Origin: JBAYNS01 sp041678625
Lineage (GTDB): Bacteria; Patescibacteriota; Gracilibacteria; Peribacterales; Peribacteraceae
DNA: 7,806 nucleotides
Assembly: GCA_041678625.1 (NCBI GenBank)
Contig: JBAYNS010000048.1
Span: forward strand, 1-7,806
Direction of reading: 5' to 3'
Shown: positions 1-5,506 of the stretch, one piece after another
Numbering within the stretch: the first letter of the stretch is position 1
Layout of the letters: each line of letters opens with the position of its first letter
Made by a program: the position numbers and the translations under genes
Notes under the pieces: generated by a model
The model's input: the letters and a program-made list of their open reading frames with translations, nothing else
What the model was told of the DNA's origin: nothing
Database searches by the model: none

Positions 1-745
1 CTTTTCTTTCGCATTCCGGAGCAATGGCCTGTGCCAGATCCGTCATTTTCATGCTGGGAATTTTGGGAACAAACACTTCGCCACCGCGCATTTCATCCAT
101 GCACCGTATAATAAAACGCACTCCTTGTTCTGGCGTGATCCAGAACCGTGTCATACGGTCGTCCGTCAGAGTGATCGTTCCGGTTGCGCGTTGTTTTTGA
201 AAGAGAGGGATGACACTACCTCTACTCCCCACGACATTTCCGTATCGAACACAGGAGAACAACGGCCCTCCCGTTCCACTATACGAATTTCCCTGCGTGA
301 ATACTTTTTCTGCCACAAGTTTTGTTGCTCCATACAGATTTATAGGATTCACTGCCTTGTCCGTACTGAGTGCGAGTACTTTCTTTACTCCGGCATCAAT
401 GGCTGCCTCAATCACGTTCCGTGTACCACCGATATTCGTTTGCACTGCTTCCAGTGGGTTGTATTCACAAGCAGGAACATGCTTCAGTGCCGCTGCATGT
501 ACCACAAAATCCACGCCGGCCATAGCACGGTGCAGACGATCACGATCACGAACGTCGCCGATGAAGTAGCGCATACAGGGGGCATCAAAACCTTCGTTGC
601 GCATTTCATGCTGTTTGAGCTCATCACGGCTGAAGACGATAAGTTTTTTCGGCTTGTACTCCTGTACAATGATTTCAACAAACTTCTTTCCGAAAGAGCC
701 GGTGCCGCCAGTGACGAGTATGGAGGAGGAATGCAGGTTTTTCAT
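1..745 (-). CDS. pseB: UDP-N-acetylglucosamine 4,6-dehydratase (inverting), PseB/FlaA1 type, 3' end cut off by the window
   Basis: A cytoplasmic short-chain dehydrogenase-fold enzyme. In characterised members it removes water from UDP-GlcNAc and inverts C5, giving the UDP-4-keto-6-deoxy-L-arabino-hexulose that starts pseudaminic acid synthesis. 248 residues are visible of about 330 usual, so the C-terminal quarter lies beyond base 1. Seen: the NAD(P)-binding loop TGGTGSFG (residues 12-19), AALKHVPACEYNP (85-97), STDKAVNP (127-134), YGATK (138-142) and the late PSMKM (230-234). D129, K130 and Y138 have the same spacing as the catalytic D132, K133 and Y141 of H. pylori FlaA1. The long membrane WbpM/CapD relatives carry Met at the Tyr position, so this is the short PseB class. 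The start is the ATG at 745, which gives the family's N-terminus; AGGA lies 10 bases upstream. It is the third gene of a minus-strand group, 50 bases after the methyltransferase. Family very sure; final product (pseudaminic acid versus another deoxy sugar) less so. Confidence 0.93.
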   Translation of the reverse strand, partial: MKNLHSSSILVTGGTGSFGKKFVEIIVQEYKPKKLIVFSRDELKQHEMRNEGFDAPCMRYFIGDVRDRDRLHRAMAGVDFVVHAAALKHVPACEYNPLEAVQTNIGGTRNVIEAAIDAGVKKVLALSTDKAVNPINLYGATKLVAEKVFTQGNSYSGTGGPLFSCVRYGNVVGSRGSVIPLFQKQRATGTITLTDDRMTRFWITPEQGVRFIIRCMDEMRGGEVFVPKIPSMKMTDLAQAIAPECERK

Positions 746-757
746 AGACACTGAATC

Positions 758-775
758 CTACCATATCTTTGGTAG
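758..775 (-). promoter_or_regulatory. Small hairpin in the pseB leader
   Basis: A perfect 6-base inverted repeat (CTACCA at 758-763, TGGTAG at 770-775) with a 6-base loop lies between the methyltransferase stop and the pseB ATG. On the minus strand its last stem bases overlap the only Shine-Dalgarno-like stretch here (TAGGA), so folding could partly hide the pseB ribosome site. No T run follows, so it is not a terminator. Arms this short can arise by chance. Confidence 0.22.
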
Positions 776-795
776 AGAAAATGATTTTTCCTCTT

Positions 796-1668
796 TTAAC
801 GAGGCCTCCACATCAAGACTGATGTGGGATTGAGGGGATTGTGGCCGAATTCATCGGGGTCATTACGAAAGATTTCAATATCATCACGTGCTTGTAGCAA
901 ACCAAGAAGATCACGGTTGTAATCGTTAATTTGAGCGTACCGTTGTCGCATAAGGCCCAGCAGCGAGTCATCGTTGTTCTCGTAAATGATTTCCAGGTGG
1001 GCAACAGTTACCAGCCGATCGAAATACTGCGTCAGTGCTTGCAGTACCTTGGTTGCCGTTGGAATTTGCTCAATTGCATGGCGGGTAAACAAGAGCACTC
1101 GTGAATTTGGCTGGCATTTTTCAAGCACGGCATATGTGTCATCGTAAAAGTTGCAATGTTCAATGGTGAGTTGTGGAATGTCTTTGTACAAGACACTTGC
1201 GAGTTCAACAGCGTTCTGTGAGTACTCTCCACCTCTATATGTTTTATCGGGGAAGTATTTATGGAGTTGCCATAAATTAAAACCATACCCGCATCCAATC
1301 TCTACGACAGTATCTACATCTGCCATTAATGGTTCCAAAGCTTCAACGAGAAGCTGATTATTTGCAGGAATAATCTGATCTGCTGGCATCTCATAAAGTG
1401 CCCCCTTATGGGAAACGCAAATACTTTTGAGGTTTTCCAATCGCAATTCGAATGCTTTTATTACATCGGCAGCAACATGCGAAGCATTTTCCTGAGCAAA
1501 AGTAAGACACCTTCGGTATTCGTCTTTATCGTATTCACTATCCACTTTGTCTGTATTACGCAGGGGAATCTGCCATTCCGAAAGTGCCAAAAGACGTAGT
1601 GGCCAATCAGACCATGCGGGTAATTCATTGAGCGGGATGGTTCGTGTAGTGAAATCTTGGATAACCAT
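796..1668 (-). CDS. SAM-dependent methyltransferase with an uncharacterised N-terminal region, probably sugar-directed
   Basis: 290 residues. The C-terminal two thirds is a class I Rossmann methyltransferase: motif I VVEIGCGYG at 121-129 (SAM-binding loop), the acidic residue ending strand 2 at E148 in GGEYS, NFYDD at 173-177, and TRHAIEQIP at 195-203, comparable to the CHVIEHIP-like stretch of many relatives. Residues 1 to about 105 match no domain I recognise. They are rich in W, L and charged residues, with no signal peptide or membrane segment, so the protein is cytoplasmic. It lies between a cytidylyltransferase and pseB, so I infer that it methylates the CMP-linked sugar or its precursor. 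A methylase family linked to pseudaminic acid operons is known (TIGR03587), but I cannot confirm membership, and the extra N-terminal region argues against a simple match. There is no Shine-Dalgarno; TATTAT lies 6 bases before the ATG, which suggests leaderless initiation. The stop is TAA. Methyltransferase fold sure, substrate unknown. Confidence 0.85.
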   Translation of the reverse strand: MVIQDFTTRTIPLNELPAWSDWPLRLLALSEWQIPLRNTDKVDSEYDKDEYRRCLTFAQENASHVAADVIKAFELRLENLKSICVSHKGALYEMPADQIIPANNQLLVEALEPLMADVDTVVEIGCGYGFNLWQLHKYFPDKTYRGGEYSQNAVELASVLYKDIPQLTIEHCNFYDDTYAVLEKCQPNSRVLLFTRHAIEQIPTATKVLQALTQYFDRLVTVAHLEIIYENNDDSLLGLMRQRYAQINDYNRDLLGLLQARDDIEIFRNDPDEFGHNPLNPTSVLMWRPR

Positions 1669-1674
1669 GGTGGT

Positions 1675-1702
1675 ATAATAGGGGGATTGTTATGAATGGA
1701 AA
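1675..1702 (-). promoter_or_regulatory. Candidate promoter giving a leaderless methyltransferase mRNA
   Basis: On the minus strand the -10-like TATTAT (1675-1680; 5 of 6 consensus bases) is preceded, after a 16-base spacer, by TTTCCA (1697-1702; 4 of 6 of TTGACA). Only 6 bases separate the -10 element from the ATG at 1668, so transcription would begin at or next to the start codon. No Shine-Dalgarno is present. It lies in the 54-base gap after the cytidylyltransferase, so the methyltransferase and pseB could be transcribed separately from the gene upstream. Confidence 0.42.
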
Positions 1703-1722
1703 GTCTAATTTTATGAAGCATA

Positions 1723-2472
1723 TCAGCTTGATTGGTACTGCTTCCAGCGTTTCTGTACGTGTTGATTGTGCTGTGCAATTTTAGGGTTAGCATCCAGAAA
1801 TGCGATGATTTCAGCCAACGTGAAATCATTACGTGGTGCAAAGTGATTGAGAATTGATTCAATCACTTCTGCGTCTTCCTGCGTATCAACGTCCAAGTGA
1901 ATATCAGGACGCCGGAGTGGGTCTTGTGCTTCGATATTGTTAAGTGCGTAGAGATCGGGATGTTGTCGGACAAAAAGTGTTCCGTGTTCCCGGACAGCGG
2001 GATCCTGCGTGCGATTTGCCGAATTCCTTAGGGCACTCACAGAAAAAGCTTCAACAAATTGTCCCGATGGGAACGTGTGTTTTAAATCGTTGCCTACCAA
2101 ATCGTACGATTGTTCTTTGAGATATGTTTCAATACAGTGATCAATAATTGCGGGGTCAATCAGATAACCATCGCCGTATATCTGTACGCCGATATCTGCA
2201 TTCTGATCCTCTAGCGCTCCGAGCATTCGTCCCAGCACATCATCCTCTGATCCGCGGAAACAGGGGATTTTGTACGACTGACACAATTCTTCTATCACAT
2301 CGTTCTCCGTACTTTCTGGTGTGGCTACAATAATACCACCAAGTTTTTCTGCGCGTTGCACGCGTTCGAGCATGTGTCCAAGCAGAGGCTTTCCGCTGGC
2401 AATACGCATGTGTTTACCCGGTAGCCGTTCGGATCCCATGCGAACCAAAATGGTGGCGATGATGCTTGGCAT
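1723..2472 (-). CDS. spsF: SpsF-like cytidylyltransferase (CMP-sugar synthetase family)
   Basis: 249 residues, a nucleotidyltransferase of the SpsF / CMP-nonulosonate synthetase group (COG1861-like). It is expected to join CMP from CTP to a 2-keto-3-deoxy acid sugar in the cytoplasm. Seen: the nucleotide loop RMGSERLPGK (11-20), GKPLLGHMLERV (27-38), GSEDDVLGRM (74-83), GDGYLIDP (100-107), the REHGTLFV block (161-168) and LDVDTQED (193-200), whose D194 and D196 sit in the family's late VDTPED motif. Relatives usually have GDCPLIDP where this one has GDGY. The frame is open 15 codons further to a GTG at 2517, but family proteins begin right at the hydrophobic strand before RMGS, so the ATG at 2472 is chosen. 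There is no Shine-Dalgarno; GATTAT ends 6 bases before this ATG. B. subtilis spsF lies with NeuB- and PseG-like genes, and here it lies two genes from pseB, which supports a pseudaminic-type pathway. The stop is TGA. Confidence 0.87.
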   Translation of the reverse strand: MPSIIATILVRMGSERLPGKHMRIASGKPLLGHMLERVQRAEKLGGIIVATPESTENDVIEELCQSYKIPCFRGSEDDVLGRMLGALEDQNADIGVQIYGDGYLIDPAIIDHCIETYLKEQSYDLVGNDLKHTFPSGQFVEAFSVSALRNSANRTQDPAVREHGTLFVRQHPDLYALNNIEAQDPLRRPDIHLDVDTQEDAEVIESILNHFAPRNDFTLAEIIAFLDANPKIAQHNQHVQKRWKQYQSS

Positions 2473-2478
2473 AGTTTC

Positions 2479-2509
2479 ATAATCTGGCGCATCGGTGCAG
2501 AAAGAGCAA
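2479..2509 (-). promoter_or_regulatory. Candidate promoter for the cytidylyltransferase group
   Basis: The minus strand carries GATTAT (2479-2484; 4 of 6 of TATAAT) ending 6 bases before the ATG at 2472, with TTGCTC (2504-2509; 4 of 6 of TTGACA) upstream after a long 19-base spacer. This is weak taken alone. The support is that the same -10-to-ATG distance is found before two neighbouring genes, and that this is the outer gene of a divergent pair that must start here. Confidence 0.3.
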
Positions 2510-2519
2510 GAAAGCACCG
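2493..2519. repeat. Interrupted inverted repeat in the divergent promoter region
   Basis: CGGTGC (2493-2498) and GCACCG (2514-2519) are perfect inverted arms separated by 15 purine-rich bases. The arm centres are 21 bases apart, about two helical turns, as expected for a dimeric repressor or activator site. It overlaps the candidate -35 of the cytidylyltransferase promoter and lies upstream of the plus-strand glycosyltransferase promoter. A 6-base repeat in a 100-base stretch could easily be chance. Confidence 0.22.
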
Positions 2520-2536
2520 TGTTTAACTACAGAAAA

Positions 2537-2566
2537 CTGGCTCCAATCTCTTTTCACGATTATTCT
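2537..2566 (+). promoter_or_regulatory. Candidate promoter for a leaderless glycosyltransferase mRNA
   Basis: TATTCT (2561-2566; 4 of 6 of TATAAT) lies 7 bases before the ATG at 2574, with a poor -35, CTGGCT (2537-2542; 3 of 6), after an 18-base spacer. The bases between hexamer and ATG are pyrimidine-rich and hold no Shine-Dalgarno. The 101-base gap between divergent genes must hold a plus-strand promoter, and this is the best placed candidate. Confidence 0.35.
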
Positions 2567-2573
2567 TCCCACA

Positions 2574-3695
2574 ATGCGCATTGCCCTCTTCTCGCCAACT
2601 ATTGATGCCCGGGACGGGTACGGCAACATCACGTACGAACTCTCTATGCACCATGCGGCGCAGGGGCTTGACGTCACACTCTTCCTCCCGCGATCACAAC
2701 AATCGGTTGTTGATCGTCTTCAACTTCCATTTCCTGTGCGTTGCATTTTGCCGGAGTACATCTTTCGTTTGTATCAACCGAAAGCATTGGGGTACTGGCG
2801 CACGATCGATGTTGCAGAATTCGACATCGTGCATTCCCTCTTTGCATTTCCGTATTGCTTGATTGCTGCACGGAGCGCCAGGAAGTTTCATAAGCCTTTC
2901 CTTATGGGAGCACAGGGTACACACGGTGTGCGGCCACTCACGTACTTCCCCGAAAGGCAGGTGCTCAAATGGTGCTATGGTCGTGCCCGAAAAATCACCG
3001 TTCCCAGTGAATACACCAAAAAAATGATCCAGAAGTATGCCAAGAAAGAATATCCCATTCAGGTTATTCACAACGGCGTGCACTTTGAGAGGTTTCAGAA
3101 AAATGTTGAAGTAGAGGCACTCCGTCGAAAGTACGATGGCAAAATCGTTCTTTTAACCGTTGGTGGTCTGTGGGGTCGGAAAGGGCATGATATCGTACTA
3201 CGGGCGTTGGAGCGTGTTGTAAAAGAAAGGCAGGACGTCCGTTATCGTATTGTTGGTGATGGCAATGCACGGTCGAATCTAGAGGCGCTCACTGCACAAC
3301 TTGGTCTTACAAATTTTGTCGAATTTGTTGGCCGGCAGACGGGAGATGACTTGGTGCGATCTTTTCAGGCATCGGACATCTATGTGCATACTCCCAAAGT
3401 CGTCGATCTGAAGTTCGAGGGATTTGGTATCGTCTATCTGGAGGCGAGCGCCTGCGGCAAGCCGATTGTGGCAACAGATGCAGGCGGCATTCGGGACGCC
3501 GTACTCGATGGTGAAACCGGTCTCATCGCTTCGGATGGGGACATTGATGGTGTAGCCGATCGAATTCTCACACTCTGCTCCAGTCCGGAATTACGCGAAA
3601 AATTGGGCAATACCGGTCGCCAATATGCACATCAAAATGACTGGGTTTCAGTTGCCGGAGCATACGGGAAGCTCTACGCTGAGATTCATGCGTAA
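2574..3695 (+). CDS. GT-B glycosyltransferase, GT4-like
   Basis: 373 residues, a usual length for GT4 retaining glycosyltransferases that move a sugar from a nucleotide donor to a growing lipid-linked glycan on the cytoplasmic face. The N-terminal acceptor-side domain begins MRIALFSPTI, with the family's glycine-containing loop DGYGNIT (14-20). The C-terminal donor domain shows IHNGV (165-169), VGGLWGRKGHD (196-206, with the phosphate-binding R202 and K203), IVGDG (226-230) and FEGFGIVYLEA (281-291), where E282 and E290 form the EX7E signature. Then come GKPIVATDAGGI (295-306) and GETGLI (313-318). There is no signal peptide or clear membrane segment. The ATG at 2574 places the first strand correctly; there is no Shine-Dalgarno. 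It is the first gene of a two-gene plus-strand unit and overlaps the epimerase by 8 bases, so it may use the sugar that enzyme makes (inference). Donor and acceptor cannot be read from sequence. Confidence 0.9.
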   Translation: MRIALFSPTIDARDGYGNITYELSMHHAAQGLDVTLFLPRSQQSVVDRLQLPFPVRCILPEYIFRLYQPKALGYWRTIDVAEFDIVHSLFAFPYCLIAARSARKFHKPFLMGAQGTHGVRPLTYFPERQVLKWCYGRARKITVPSEYTKKMIQKYAKKEYPIQVIHNGVHFERFQKNVEVEALRRKYDGKIVLLTVGGLWGRKGHDIVLRALERVVKERQDVRYRIVGDGNARSNLEALTAQLGLTNFVEFVGRQTGDDLVRSFQASDIYVHTPKVVDLKFEGFGIVYLEASACGKPIVATDAGGIRDAVLDGETGLIASDGDIDGVADRILTLCSSPELREKLGNTGRQYAHQNDWVSVAGAYGKLYAEIHA

Positions 3696-4749
3696 GATGC
3701 TCATTACGGGCGGTGCGGGATTCATTGGTGTGAACGCTGCGAGGCATTTTGCTGCCCGCGGGTGGAATATCACACTCTTTGATAATTTTTCGCGTAAAGG
3801 CACCGATTACAACCTCGCTTCCCTGGAGGCAGATATTCCCGGCAAGTTTACCGTGGTGCGCGGCGATGTACGGTACGATTACGAGCTCTTAAGAAAGCTG
3901 GCCGGCGAGCACGATGTTATTCTGCATCTGGCTGCTCAGGTTGCAGTGACCACGTCCGTTGCCAATCCGCGGGAAGATTTTGAATGCAATGCGTTGGGAA
4001 CATTCAATGTTCTGGAAGCTGTGCGCACCAGCGGTTCCAAACCACTAGTTCTCTATACTTCTACCAATAAAGTCTATGGTGCTTTGGAAGATGTGCCGGT
4101 AAAAGAAGAGGCACAGCGCTATGCTTTTGCAGATGGCCTGAAGGGAGTTCCCGAAACGCAGCAACTCGATTTTCATTCCCCCTATGGGTGCAGCAAAGGT
4201 GCAGCGGATCAGTATGTACGCGATTACGCGCGTATCTACGATCTGCGCACCATTGTTTTCCGTCAGTCCTGCATTTACGGTCCGCATCAGTTGGGCGTAG
4301 AAGATCAGGGATGGGTAGCATGGTTCCTGATTGCTGGGCTCTTCAAGCGCCCTGTACAGATTTATGGCAACGGAAAACAGGTGCGCGATCTCCTGTACGT
4401 TGATGATCTTGTTGCATGTTATGAGCGAGCAATCGAACGACAGGATGTCGCCTCCGGCAAGGTCTATAACCTTGGTGGCGGGCATCACAATACACTTTCG
4501 TTGCTGGAATTCATGGAACTTCTGAAGCGTGATCATGGGTTGGAGCTTCCTTACACGTTCGGTGAAGTACGACCAGGGGACCAACCTATCTTTATCAGTG
4601 ATAACACCGCCGCGAAGCAAGATCTGGATTGGCAACCGACAACCGATGTTACCGAAGGCATTGCCGCACTCGTAGCGTGGTTGCAGGAAAAACGCGATAC
4701 CCTTCGTCAGTTTTACAGTGCGGAGTTGCCGGTTAAGCAGGCGAAGTGA
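3688..4749 (+). CDS. rfbE: CDP-paratose 2-epimerase (CDP-tyvelose synthesis), RfbE/Tyv-like
   Basis: 353 residues (Salmonella RfbE is about 338), an NAD-dependent extended short-chain dehydrogenase. Characterised RfbE inverts C2 of CDP-paratose to give CDP-tyvelose, a 3,6-dideoxyhexose of O-antigens. Seen: NAD loop GGAGFIG (8-14), DNFSRKGTDYNL (32-43), HLAAQVAVTTS (80-90), STNKVYG (125-131), QLDFHSPYGCSKGAADQY (159-176) with catalytic-type Y166 and K170, EDQGWVAWF (205-213) and GNGKQVRDLLYVDD (227-240). The DFHSPYGCSKGAADQY and DQGWV stretches match what I recall of RfbE more closely than GalE or dTDP-glucose dehydratase. The start is the ATG at 3688, 8 bases inside the glycosyltransferase, giving MRKMLITGG; an ATG at 3697 is the alternative. 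The overlap suggests translational coupling. The last 17 coding bases overlap the convergent deacetylase gene. The partner genes for CDP-paratose (rfbF, rfbG, rfbH, rfbS) are not in the window. Another CDP- or NDP-sugar substrate remains possible. Confidence 0.88.
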   Translation: MRKMLITGGAGFIGVNAARHFAARGWNITLFDNFSRKGTDYNLASLEADIPGKFTVVRGDVRYDYELLRKLAGEHDVILHLAAQVAVTTSVANPREDFECNALGTFNVLEAVRTSGSKPLVLYTSTNKVYGALEDVPVKEEAQRYAFADGLKGVPETQQLDFHSPYGCSKGAADQYVRDYARIYDLRTIVFRQSCIYGPHQLGVEDQGWVAWFLIAGLFKRPVQIYGNGKQVRDLLYVDDLVACYERAIERQDVASGKVYNLGGGHHNTLSLLEFMELLKRDHGLELPYTFGEVRPGDQPIFISDNTAAKQDLDWQPTTDVTEGIAALVAWLQEKRDTLRQFYSAELPVKQAK

Positions 4750-4755
4750 TTTTTT
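4726..4755 (+). terminator. Weak possible terminator at the end of the plus-strand unit
   Basis: TTGCC (4726-4730) can pair with GGCGA (4740-4744), with one G-T pair and a 9-base loop. Five bases later a run of six T (4750-4755) starts immediately after the epimerase stop. The stem is short and set back from the T run, so efficiency would be poor. It would lie inside the 3' end of the opposite-strand deacetylase gene. Confidence 0.22.
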
Positions 4756-5482
4756 GAATCAACTCGCTGTTTGTTACACATTGCACCGTAGATTTTTGAA
4801 CATGTGCACAGAACCGAGAAAGATCATCCCACATTCCAAAACGTTCAATCTCATGAGCATGACCGTAGAGATGGAATAATGACCTTTGATCAGCCAGTGC
4901 CCGATCGAAAAGTGCTGTTGCCATTCCAAGCCAACTACTGCGTGCAGAGAGCGGTATCGTATTGGTATTCAGTACTTTCCAGGAAGCGCGCAATGGTCCC
5001 AAGGGGTCCAGAATTTTCCAGATGGGGCGATAGCTCTTCCGGAAGGGGAATGGCACTACTTGCAAACTCACGGGCGCAGCAAAGGGGTCCTGACAAACAA
5101 ACTGCCAGAGCTGCGTTGTCCGCGCGCCATGAAATCCTGCTTCTTGCACCAAGGATTTTACAGATTTGTTCCATTGTCCCTTGGGATAGCAAAACATATT
5201 GCACGATTTTCCTGTTACCTGTTCTACCCATTCTTTACTCCCGCGGATTTCCCGCAGAGCTTCTTCTGCCGAAAGCAGAGACAGCTTTTGGTGTGTGAGT
5301 GAATGTGCTCCAACTTCCTGTGTTTTGCTGAGTGTACGGATCTCCCCTTCGGACAACATCGTTTTGTCATGTTGCTCCTTAGGGCATACGTAAAAAGTTC
5401 CCTTTAATCCGTGTTGCTCAAGGAGATGCGCAATTCGCACATCCAGTGTATAGCCGTCGTCCCAGGAAGTAGTGAAGAGCAT
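4733..5482 (-). CDS. CE4 polysaccharide deacetylase (NodB fold), cytoplasmic
   Basis: 249 residues, one NodB domain from end to end. Carbohydrate esterase 4 enzymes are metal-dependent and remove N- or O-acyl groups from sugars. Seen: motif 1 TSWDDGY (5-11; D8 or D9 as base and metal ligand), motif 2 HSLTH (60-64; the two metal-binding His), motif 3 YPKGQWN (99-105) where many family members have an Arg, ARTTQLW (120-126), and the late GHAHEI (207-212) carrying the catalytic-type His. The chain starts MLFTTSWDDG directly at the first catalytic strand, so there is no signal peptide or membrane anchor, unlike exported chitin or peptidoglycan deacetylases. I infer action in the cytoplasm on a nucleotide- or lipid-linked sugar, as ArnD does. 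It is the last gene of its minus-strand group, 24 bases after a methyltransferase. CAGAAT lies 6 bases before the ATG and there is no Shine-Dalgarno. It ends inside the convergent epimerase gene (17-base overlap). Substrate unknown. Confidence 0.88.
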   Translation of the reverse strand: MLFTTSWDDGYTLDVRIAHLLEQHGLKGTFYVCPKEQHDKTMLSEGEIRTLSKTQEVGAHSLTHQKLSLLSAEEALREIRGSKEWVEQVTGKSCNMFCYPKGQWNKSVKSLVQEAGFHGARTTQLWQFVCQDPFAAPVSLQVVPFPFRKSYRPIWKILDPLGPLRASWKVLNTNTIPLSARSSWLGMATALFDRALADQRSLFHLYGHAHEIERFGMWDDLSRFCAHVQKSTVQCVTNSELIQKITSPA

Positions 5483-5506
5483 TCGAGTATTCTGTAGTTT
5501 ACATCG

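Noticed and set aside
125..754. A 209-codon plus-strand open frame
   Set aside because: It lies antisense to pseB, whose family motifs are clear across the whole stretch; the plus-frame protein is Cys/His-rich with no recognisable domain.
2473..2517. A GTG start at 2517 extending the cytidylyltransferase by 15 residues
   Set aside because: Family proteins start at the strand just before RMGSERLPGK; the extension is Cys-rich, unlike any member I know, and would cover the candidate promoter.
3625..3687. An upstream ATG at 3625 extending the epimerase by 21 residues
   Set aside because: It lies deep inside the glycosyltransferase gene and adds non-family sequence before the NAD-binding strand, which starts correctly with the ATG at 3688.
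4045..4635. A 196-codon minus-strand open frame inside the epimerase gene
   Set aside because: Antisense to a gene with strong RfbE motifs throughout, and no domain signal of its own.
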